NCBI GenBank assembly: GCA_964547645.1
Contig: CAZJOM010000104.1
Location: 1-11,375 of the forward strand
Reading direction: 5' to 3'
DNA from: SZUA-430 sp964547645
GTDB lineage: Bacteria > Pseudomonadota > Alphaproteobacteria > Micropepsales > Micropepsaceae
DNA: 11,375 nt
Below are positions 7,014 through 11,375 of the stretch, in pieces. The notes beneath the pieces were generated by a model. It ran no database searches and had not been told where the DNA came from. It saw nothing but the letters and a program-made list of their open reading frames with translations. The translations under genes and the position numbers were made by a program. How positions within the stretch are numbered: position 1 is the stretch's first letter; every line of letters starts with the position of its first letter.

Positions 7014-8261
7014 CTATTGATGGATGCTCTCGCCGTGGAGGGCGAGGTCTTGGCCTTCGCGTTCTTGGTCGGTGTCGAGGCGCAGGCCGATGAATGCTTT
7101 GATCGCGGCCAGGATGCCCCAGGTTCCGGCAACGCACCAGGCGATCGTCACGACGACGCCGACGGCTTGGATGCCGAGTTGGGCGGGGTTGCCGTCGATG
7201 AGGCCGCGCAGACCTTCCGGTGACGCCGCTGATGCGCTGACCGCGCCGGTCGCAAAGACGCCGGCTAGCAGTGTCCCCAAAATTCCACCGACGCCGTGTA
7301 CGCCGAAGACGTCGAGCGTGTCGTCGTATCTGAGGCGCTGCTTCAAGCTGGTGCAGGCCCAGTAGCAGACCGCGCCCGCGATCGCACCGATGACGATGCC
7401 GTGCCAGGGCAAGATGAAGCCCGAGGCCGGCGTGATCGTGCCGAGGCCCGCGACTGCGCCCGAGATGATGCCGAGTACCGACGGCTTTTTGCGCTGCCAC
7501 CATTCGAGCATCATCCACACGAATGCACCGGCGCAGGCCGCCAAGTGCGTGGCGACGATCGCCATCACGGCGCGCGAGCCGGCGCTTAAAGCAGAGCCGC
7601 CGTTGAAGCCGAACCAGCCGACCCAGAGAAGGCCCGTGCCGATGACGGCGAGCGAGAGGTCGAAGGGGGCGAGGTTCTCTTTGCCGAAACCGAGGCGGGG
7701 GCCGAGGAAATAGGCGGCGACGAGACCGGCGACGCCTGCGTTGATGTGCACGACGGTGCCGCCGGCGAAATCGAGGACGCCCATCGTTCCTAGGAACCCT
7801 CCACCCCACACCCAGTGTGCGCTCGGCACGTAGACGACGAAGAGCCAAAGGATGCAGAACGCCAAGAACGCGTCGAAGCGCAGGCGCTCCGCGACGCTGC
7901 CGGCGACGAGCGCCACGGTGATGACGGCAAACGTCATCTGATAAATCATGAACAGCGCCTCGGGGAGGTTGGTCGCGAGCGGGTTTGCGCTCTCCATCCC
8001 CATTCCGAGGAGTAAGAAACGATCCAGCGTGCCAATGACGCTTCCGCCGCCGACGAAGGCGAGCGAATAGCCCGCGACGACCCAGAGGATCGAGACCAGC
8101 GCGGTTGCCGCCGCCGACTGCGCCATGGTTGCGAGTACGTTCTTGCGCCGAACCATGCCGGCGTAGAACAGCGCCAATCCCGGCAAGGTCATCATGAGGA
8201 CGAGCGCGGTGGCTCCGATCATCCACGCGGTGTCGGCAGCGTTGAAGGCGCTCTCGGTCAT
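7014..8261 (-). CDS. amtB: Ammonium channel/transporter (Amt family)
   Basis: Inner-membrane trimeric channel for ammonium, 415 residues with about eleven helices. Conserved residues are present: D164 in LDFAGGTVVH, the twin pore histidines H172 and H322 (FGVHGVGG), the Phe gate F111 (MTFAVITVALVAGSVAERL) and F219 in GWFGFNGGS, with W216. The start is supported by GGAG about nine bases upstream. There is no obvious cleaved signal peptide; the protein begins MTESAFNAADTAW directly before helix 1. glnK, the usual partner, is not next to it. It lies between Y2 and Y1, an odd place, since nitrogen uptake has no known tie to RNA repair. Confidence 0.95.
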   Translation of the reverse strand: MTESAFNAADTAWMIGATALVLMMTLPGLALFYAGMVRRKNVLATMAQSAAATALVSILWVVAGYSLAFVGGGSVIGTLDRFLLLGMGMESANPLATNLPEALFMIYQMTFAVITVALVAGSVAERLRFDAFLAFCILWLFVVYVPSAHWVWGGGFLGTMGVLDFAGGTVVHINAGVAGLVAAYFLGPRLGFGKENLAPFDLSLAVIGTGLLWVGWFGFNGGSALSAGSRAVMAIVATHLAACAGAFVWMMLEWWQRKKPSVLGIISGAVAGLGTITPASGFILPWHGIVIGAIAGAVCYWACTSLKQRLRYDDTLDVFGVHGVGGILGTLLAGVFATGAVSASAASPEGLRGLIDGNPAQLGIQAVGVVVTIAWCVAGTWGILAAIKAFIGLRLDTDQEREGQDLALHGESIHQ

Positions 8262-8368
8262 TGCAGGAACTCCAGGGAAACAGCGGTCAATGGCGGAGCC
8301 AATTTCCTACTGTGGGACCGGAGCTTATGTCCACATCTACCGAATTGGTATTTGTGGGCAGAGGGGCC

Positions 8369-8393
8369 CGCCTTCGCGCTTCGCGCTACGGCG
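8369..8393. repeat. Small hairpin after Y RNA 2
   Basis: CGCC...GGCG arms enclose a GCGC-GAA-GCGC stem, five bases beyond the Y2 closing helix on the minus strand. It may help end or protect the Y2 transcript before amtB. No T-run is present. Confidence 0.4.
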
Positions 8394-8397
8394 TGGC

Positions 8398-8544
8398 AAG
8401 CTAGGGAACAGGCGAGACTGCGACTGCCCTTTCGGGCCTCCGATGCTCTACCACTGAGCTAGGCCAGACTTGCGCCTGACCGCGGGGATTTGAACCCCGC
8501 CACCCTCGGACTAGCGAAGTAACAGTTCTCTTCACCACTAGCTT
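8398..8544 (-). ncRNA. yrlA: Y RNA 2, YrlA-type with tRNA-like module
   Basis: About 147 nt. The outer helix is AAGCUAG (8538-8544) with CUAGCUU (8398-8404); then UGGU opposite C, GAA with UUC, the GCCUG bulge, GAGA with UCUC, a one-base bulge and CUG with CAG. Compared with Y1, GACA/UGUC has become GAGA/UCUC, a compensated change. The module has a T arm (8482-8500, UUCAAAU loop), an acceptor-like stem (8475-8481 with 8462-8468, two wobbles) closed by C-G and a GCAA tetraloop, a D arm (8445-8459), a 5-bp stem UCCGA (8506-8510) with UCGGA (8439-8443), and a GAAA-capped side hairpin (8426-8437). The closed acceptor end shows it is a tRNA mimic, not a chargeable tRNA. Confidence 0.87.
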
Positions 8545-8550
8545 TTCGTG

Positions 8551-8579
8551 CCGCGCGTTTGCGCGGTTGTAATTACAAC
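8551..8579. repeat. Hairpin plus 14-bp palindrome between Y RNA 3 and Y RNA 2
   Basis: CCGCGC-GTTT-GCGCGG (8551-8566) adjoins the perfect palindrome GTTGTAATTACAAC (8566-8579), which overlaps the last bases of the Y3 outer helix. The pair could form the 3' processing or termination structure of Y3, or an operator ahead of Y2. Confidence 0.45.
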
Positions 8580-8792
8580 GGGGAACGTTCGAGAACGGAT
8601 GTAGCACCGCTGATCGTCCGTGGACGTAGGTTCAGGCGGATCGTAGGCCGAAGGGTCGCTTGGACGCTTGCGGACCAATGCCGGACTCGAAGTCACCTCG
8701 CTTAAGGAGGCCAAGCTCTGGTTCTGCGATCCTGCGGGACTGGCGGTCCCGCTTTCGACGTTGACGAAGTATCCGATCTCTTCACCTCCGTT
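8577..8792 (-). ncRNA. Y RNA 3, long form without tRNA mimic
   Basis: About 216 nt defined by the shared stem: AACGG (8788-8792) with CCGUU (8577-8581), AGGU opposite C, GAA with UUC, the GAACG 3' bulge (8586-8590), GAGA (8777-8780) with UCUC (8591-8594), a U-U mismatch, and CGGAU (8771-8775) with AUCCG (8596-8600), followed by ACUUCG. The two halves lie 170 bases apart, yet every helix of the consensus pairs, which supports the call. The interior holds a 7-bp hairpin (GCGGGAC with GUCCCGC) and others but no tRNA-like arms. It begins ten bases after Y4. Its function beyond Ro60 binding is unknown. Confidence 0.66.
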
Positions 8793-8802
8793 GATCAGGC
8801 TT

Positions 8803-8886
8803 CCAAGGGAACAGTCGAACTCGGATAGCCCCACATGGTGGAGCGGCTCGATTTCCAACGAAGTATCCGGGGTCTTCACCACCTGG
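8803..8886 (-). ncRNA. Y RNA 4, compact form
   Basis: About 84 nt and first of the tandem. CCAGG (8882-8886) pairs with CUUGG (8803-8807) with one wobble; UGGU lies opposite C; GAA pairs with UUC; the 3' bulge is GACUG; GACC with GUUC has one mismatch; CGGAU (8865-8869) pairs with AUCCG (8822-8826); then ACUUCG. The loop holds a 7-bp hairpin GCUCCAC-CAU-GUGGGGC. Size and shape are those of a simple Y RNA: Ro60-binding stem plus one small hairpin. I assign it by its stem, which matches Y1-Y3. Confidence 0.72.
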
Positions 8887-8889
8887 AAG

Positions 8890-8940
8890 TTCAAATTCAG
8901 TGTCGAATTTCAACCAAGACCGTCATGGCCGGCCATGACG
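8890..8940. promoter_or_regulatory. Two dyads upstream of the Y RNA tandem
   Basis: A perfect 20-bp palindrome (8921-8940, half-site CGTCATGGCC) and an imperfect one (TTCAAATTC at 8890-8898 with GAATTTCAA at 8905-8913, one mismatch) lie 4-54 bases before the 5' end of Y4. They are placed like operators. I see no convincing -10/-35 pair here. Confidence 0.5.
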
Positions 8941-9054
8941 AATAATTTGGGAAGTTTAGCGAACTTGTCGCGGCGCTCAGATGAAATGGCACGCCGCCAA
9001 GTGAGCCGATATTACTCACTCTGCTATCGGTGGACCGCGAGTGATCGCGCCGTT

Positions 9055-9131
9055 CCCTCCAGCAGGCCCCGCGCTTTGGGATCCGGGTCTCCCTGGCCGC
9101 TTGCGGCGGCCCTGCAAAGTTCGATGGAGGG
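9055..9131 (-). promoter_or_regulatory. Branched RNA domain downstream of the second attenuator
   Basis: CCCUCCA (9125-9131) pairs with UGGAGGG (9055-9061), closing a domain with a GCAG/CUGC stem, a 6-bp hairpin (9095-9100 with 9106-9111) and a GGGA/UCCC hairpin. The first arm could also pair with the 3' arm of the preceding terminator, so it may take part in the switch. Not recognised as a known riboswitch. Confidence 0.35.
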
Positions 9132-9137
9132 GCAAAG

Positions 9138-9171
9138 AAAAACCCCTCCGAAGCTCGCGCTCGGGAGGGGT
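9138..9171 (-). terminator. Intrinsic terminator of the second attenuator
   Basis: ACCCCTCC (9164-9171) pairs with GGAGGGGT (9142-9149), followed by TTTTTC. It nearly copies the MATE attenuator: both start ACCCCTCCCGAGC and end GGAGGGGTTTTT. It stands 28 bases after the stop of a 31-residue leader ORF and upstream of the Y RNA tandem. Confidence 0.85.
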
Positions 9172-9221
9172 CCAAAGTCGAGGACCGGACAGCCTTCCGT
9201 CAGAAGGCCCCTCCGAGAGCG
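9159..9221 (-). promoter_or_regulatory. Antiterminator pairing, second attenuator
   Basis: CGCTCTCGGAGGGG (9208-9221), in the last codons of the leader ORF, pairs with CCCCTCCCGAGC (9159-9170), the 5' arm of the terminator: seven plus four or five base pairs with a small internal bulge. This is the same position relative to leader stop and terminator as in the MATE leader. Confidence 0.58.
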
Positions 9222-9295
9222 GCGCGCGCGCAGACGCTTGGCGCGTTGCGGCCAAGGTCAAAGGCGCTCAGTCGATTTTTCGATCTTCCGTACAT
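9200..9295 (-). CDS. Leader peptide of the second attenuator (31 aa)
   Basis: Begins MYGRSKNRLSAF and ends CARAALGGAF. There is no run of one amino acid and only a weak ribosome binding site. A good promoter lies upstream, the antiterminator strand overlaps the last codons, and a terminator follows 28 bases after the stop. It hardly resembles the MATE leader peptide in sequence, but length and layout match. The peptide itself is not recognised. Confidence 0.5.
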   Translation of the reverse strand: MYGRSKNRLSAFDLGRNAPSVCARAALGGAF

Positions 9296-9352
9296 GCGTC
9301 GCTCAAGATTCTCGTGGTGCGCGGGGCGAACCCAGCGGCTTAAGGGACGCGG

Positions 9353-9381
9353 CTTCTACGCTTGTCGATTCTTCTAGTCAA
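9353..9381 (-). promoter_or_regulatory. Candidate promoter of the second attenuator / Y RNA region
   Basis: TTGACT (9376-9381), 17 bases, TAGAAG (9353-9358) on the minus strand: a good sigma-70 type match, ten bases after the protease stop. The predicted start near 9346 gives about 50 bases before the leader ATG, as at the MATE leader. Confidence 0.55.
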
Positions 9382-9391
9382 GCGCGTACAG

Positions 9392-10633
9392 CTAAGAATT
9401 TTGGTCGCGGATTTCGATCAGCATGGTTCTGAAGTCGAACGTGACCGAGTAAGGGCGCAGGAAACCATGCGAGACGATGCCGCCGATCCGAGTCCCCAAC
9501 GCCATCTCGAGTTGTTGCGGAAACGCGCCGAAGAGACCACTCAGGCGCTCGCGGCGCAGCGCGCCGAGCGACAACGCTGCGACGTCGAACGGTGCGATCG
9601 CCGCGGTGCCAACGCCGCCGTTCATGTCGCCCGATGGTGGGGGTGGCGCGATGTTCGCCGCTTTGAGCGTCGACTCCGGTGCGGTGAAAGCGGCACCGGC
9701 CAGACCCGTATCAACGAAGAACATCTGCGGCTCGCCGTCGTTCAATCGGCCGGACGCCAGGAGAAAGTGATCGCCGACTTGCCAGAACGGAATCGCGGCG
9801 AGTGGGGGCGGCAGCTTGGCGCCTTCGCCCGCCTCGAGTGCAAGGACACCCTTGCGGTAGTCAATCGTGGCACGAAAGCGCGAGAGCAGGCCCGTGCCGA
9901 TGACGCCGGCGACGGACTTGCCATTGGCTGCGGGAGCGAACTTCGCTGTGCTGACGAGCGCTACCGGCAGATCGGCGAGCGTCATGCCTCCGATGGCGAA
10001 CCGCGAGAGGCGGCCGTACGCGACCTCGGCGGTTTTGCCGCCGGCGAAGGTTCCCTGCTCGGCGCCCGCAACCGGCACAGCAATCGACTTTGCGAATTCG
10101 GGATCGAGGATGGTTTCGGCGGCGCCGGTGTCAATGATGAACAGTCCCTCCTTTCCGTTCGCGATGGCGCGAACGGCAGGAAGGGGATCGGTGTGCTCGA
10201 ACGACACTGTCGCTTTCAGACCGCGTGACATGATGCGGTACGGGCGATCCGCACCGAACATCGCAAAGCCAGCGGCGCGCGACTCACGTCCCGCCACGGT
10301 CAGCCAGCGGGCGGCCTCAGCGAAGTTACCGCGCCGGCTCTCGAGTTCGGCCATCGTGGAGGCGGCCTTCTTGTCGGCGGTATCGCGGGTCAATGCCACC
10401 TTCAACGCCTTCTCGGCTTCGGGCCAGCGGTTGGCCATGAGATGGATCGTTCCCTGGCGGCGCAAGGCGGCGGCGTAAGCGGCGTCCTGCTCCGGTACGG
10501 CCTGATAGGCGGCTAGCGCTTCGGCGAACTTGCCTTGCGCGAACAGCGTGTCCGCGTCGGCGGCCCGCGCAGCGGTAGCCCCGACCAGCGACGCGGCTAT
10601 TGCTACCGTCAGCAACGAACTGCGAATGCGCAT
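9392..10633 (-). CDS. Periplasmic protein with TPR-like region and two aspartyl-protease-like domains
   Basis: 413 residues. The N-terminus MRIRSSLLTVAIAASLVGAT followed by AARA-AD is a clear signal peptide cut after about residue 24. Residues 25-115 look like two or three TPR-like helical pairs (FAQGKFAEALAAYQ; NRWPEAEKALKVAL; RRGNFAEAARWL). Two retropepsin-like half-domains follow, each with a DTG triad: FIIDTGAAETILD (D168) and FFVDTGLAGAAF (D308). The double DTG suggests that one chain supplies both aspartates of a pepsin-like site, or two tandem domains of which one may be inactive. The start at 10633 has GGAG six bases upstream; ATGs at 10639 and 10645 are alternatives. It is divergent from a winged-helix regulator, with about 70 AT-rich bases between the starts. 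Substrate unknown. Confidence 0.85.
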   Translation of the reverse strand: MRIRSSLLTVAIAASLVGATAARAADADTLFAQGKFAEALAAYQAVPEQDAAYAAALRRQGTIHLMANRWPEAEKALKVALTRDTADKKAASTMAELESRRGNFAEAARWLTVAGRESRAAGFAMFGADRPYRIMSRGLKATVSFEHTDPLPAVRAIANGKEGLFIIDTGAAETILDPEFAKSIAVPVAGAEQGTFAGGKTAEVAYGRLSRFAIGGMTLADLPVALVSTAKFAPAANGKSVAGVIGTGLLSRFRATIDYRKGVLALEAGEGAKLPPPLAAIPFWQVGDHFLLASGRLNDGEPQMFFVDTGLAGAAFTAPESTLKAANIAPPPPSGDMNGGVGTAAIAPFDVAALSLGALRRERLSGLFGAFPQQLEMALGTRIGGIVSHGFLRPYSVTFDFRTMLIEIRDQNS

Positions 10634-10650
10634 TCCCATCTCCATCGTTC

Positions 10651-10678
10651 TTGCATTGTTTAATATTTTGTCTATTAT
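10651..10678 (+). promoter_or_regulatory. Candidate promoter of the winged-helix regulator
   Basis: TTGCAT (10651-10656), 16 bases, TATTAT (10673-10678), in a strikingly AT-rich patch. Transcription would begin near 10685, inside the first possible ATG, which favours the start at 10703. The divergent protease gene must have its promoter in the same stretch, so the regulator could control both. Confidence 0.45.
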
Positions 10679-10702
10679 TAAATGATTGAGCACCGAGAGT
10701 CC

Positions 10703-11269
10703 ATGGCGCGGCGAACCGCTAACAGTCTTGTGATCCGTGGGCGTGGGCCATTGCGGGCGCTGAGCGCGCCGCAGAGGGTGCGCATTCTTGAGCGTTTGCT
10801 CGCCTTGGCACCGCAATCGATCCGGGAGGTGGCGGCGGCGCTCAAGCGGCCGCCGGCGGCGCTCTATCACCATTTCGCGTTGCTGGAGCGGGCGGGTTTG
10901 ATTGCGCACGCGGGGGTGCGCGGCGAAGGGCGGACGGCGGAGCGGGTTTACGCGCCGGTGGCGCGAGCGCTGCATGCCGCAAAGCCGCGCACGAAGGCCG
11001 AGCGCGATGAGCTGGCGCGCGCGGGCGAGACGCAGGCGCGTTATGCGCTACGCCGCTTTTCGCGCGCGATGCGATCCGGTGATGCGAAGATGCATGGCGC
11101 GGAGCGCACGACCGCCGCGCGCCATCTGACGCTGCACGTGACGCCGGATCAGCTTGCGGCGCTGAACCGCGACATTGATGCGCTGACCGCAAAGTGGGCG
11201 CAGGCGACACCCGCGCGCGACGGCCTGCAGTTGTCGCTGCTTGTCTTGCTCGCGCCTGAGGGCACCTAA
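10703..11269 (+). CDS. Winged-helix transcriptional regulator (ArsR-like)
   Basis: 188 residues. The N-terminal half is an HTH domain of the ArsR/HTH_20 type: LSAPQRVRILERLLAL, SIREVAAALKRPPAALYHHF as the helix-turn-helix, LLERAGLIAHAG and a basic wing (GEGRTAERVYAPV). The C-terminal half is helical, with no cysteine pair for metal binding and no known ligand domain, so it is probably not a metal sensor. GAGAG before 10703 and the promoter position favour this start; 10682 would add seven residues. It is the only clear plus-strand gene and diverges from the protease gene, a likely target. Its stop overlaps that of the convergent gene on the right. Confidence 0.8.
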   Translation: MARRTANSLVIRGRGPLRALSAPQRVRILERLLALAPQSIREVAAALKRPPAALYHHFALLERAGLIAHAGVRGEGRTAERVYAPVARALHAAKPRTKAERDELARAGETQARYALRRFSRAMRSGDAKMHGAERTTAARHLTLHVTPDQLAALNRDIDALTAKWAQATPARDGLQLSLLVLLAPEGT

Positions 11270-11375
11270 GACTGCGCCTGCAGTTTCCGAGACTCGAGTG
11301 CGCGGTGCAGGGGGGAAGGAATGGTTATCGGGCCCGTTTCGCCGATCGTCACTTGCGTCGTGTCGCAGATGCCGA
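11266..11375 (-). CDS. C-terminal end of an unidentified gene
   Basis: An open frame of 36 codons enters from the right edge and ends GPITIPSPLHRALESRKLQ then AQS and TAG. Codons end mostly in G or C, as in the neighbouring genes. Its stop codon overlaps that of the plus-strand regulator by two bases, a tight convergent pair. Too short to identify; the opposite strand also has a short open frame from 11321. Confidence 0.4.
   Translation of the reverse strand, partial: GICDTTQVTIGETGPITIPSPLHRALESRKLQAQS

Noticed and set aside
8287..8302. Sigma-54 promoter for amtB (TTGGC then TTGA with the right spacing)
   Set aside because: The -12 element lacks the invariant GC (it reads GA), so the match is too weak to annotate, although such promoters are common for amtB.
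8445..8510. Ordinary tRNA gene at Y2
   Set aside because: Same permuted order, and the acceptor end is sealed by a GCAA tetraloop.
8897..9019. Short minus-strand ORF from a GTG, 40 residues, before Y4
   Set aside because: It spans the 20-bp palindrome and has low-GC codon endings unlike neighbouring genes; no clear ribosome binding site.
9003..9033. H-type pseudoknot (CCGATA/TATCGG with GTGAG/CTCAC on the minus strand)
   Set aside because: The last connecting loop would have zero bases to cross a six-pair stem, so both helices cannot form together; at best they are alternative hairpins.
8668..9432. Plus-strand ORF of 254 codons across the Y RNA and leader region
   Set aside because: It runs through Y RNA stems and the terminator hairpin on the opposite strand, has no domain character and no good start signal.
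11321..11375. Plus-strand ORF start with GGAAGGA ahead of ATG at the right edge
   Set aside because: Only 18 codons are visible. The opposite strand is open for 36 codons with fitting codon use and a stop next to the regulator stop, so I prefer the minus-strand gene.

Overview
The window looks like chromosomal DNA of an alphaproteobacterium. It is GC-rich, its codons end mostly in G or C, it carries the order rpmI-rplT-pheS-pheT, and it contains a dispersed palindromic repeat of a type common in rhizobia and Caulobacter relatives. This placement is an inference from gene content. Nearly everything lies on the minus strand; the one clear plus-strand gene is a winged-helix regulator at the right end.

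Layout, left to right. (1) 1-1950: the end of a ribosomal/tRNA-synthetase operon read right to left: promoter, rpmI (L35), rplT (L20), pheS, and the first codons of pheT. (2) 1970-3700: a MATE efflux pump preceded by a promoter, a 32-codon leader ORF and a terminator whose 5' arm can also pair with the end of the leader ORF, i.e. an apparent translation-sensing attenuator. (3) 3884-6641: rtcB (RNA ligase) and rsr (Ro60/TROVE RNA-binding protein), separated by a repeat. (4) 6751-8886: four RNA genes that I read as bacterial Y RNAs, the partners of Ro60. Y1 lies just upstream of rsr. Y2, Y3 and Y4 lie in tandem upstream of amtB, an ammonium channel gene that sits between Y2 and Y1. (5) 8890-9381: a non-coding control region with two dyads, a branched RNA domain and a second attenuator built like the one before the MATE gene. 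(6) 9392-11375: a periplasmic TPR/aspartyl-protease-like protein, a divergent ArsR-type regulator and the end of an unknown gene.

The main find is the Y RNA / Ro60 / RtcB system. All four RNAs share one closing stem: a variable outer helix, a four-base 5' bulge (U/A-GGU) opposite a single C, GAA paired with UUC, a five-base 3' bulge, a short helix with a one-base bulge or mismatch, then UACUUCG. The outer helix differs in sequence in every copy yet always pairs, so the structure rather than the sequence is kept. Y1 and Y2 carry a tRNA-like module in permuted order (T arm, closed acceptor stem, D arm), the mark of YrlA-type Y RNAs. Y3 and Y4 share the stem but not the tRNA mimic.

RtcB joins RNA ends bearing 2',3'-cyclic phosphate or 3'-phosphate, and Ro60 with Y RNA handles damaged or misfolded RNA, so the cluster reads as an RNA repair and surveillance locus. 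The second attenuator lies on the path into the Y RNA cluster. This raises the hypothesis that ribosome stress induces both the efflux pump and the RNA repair locus by the same leader mechanism. That link is inference; the pairings themselves are visible in the sequence.
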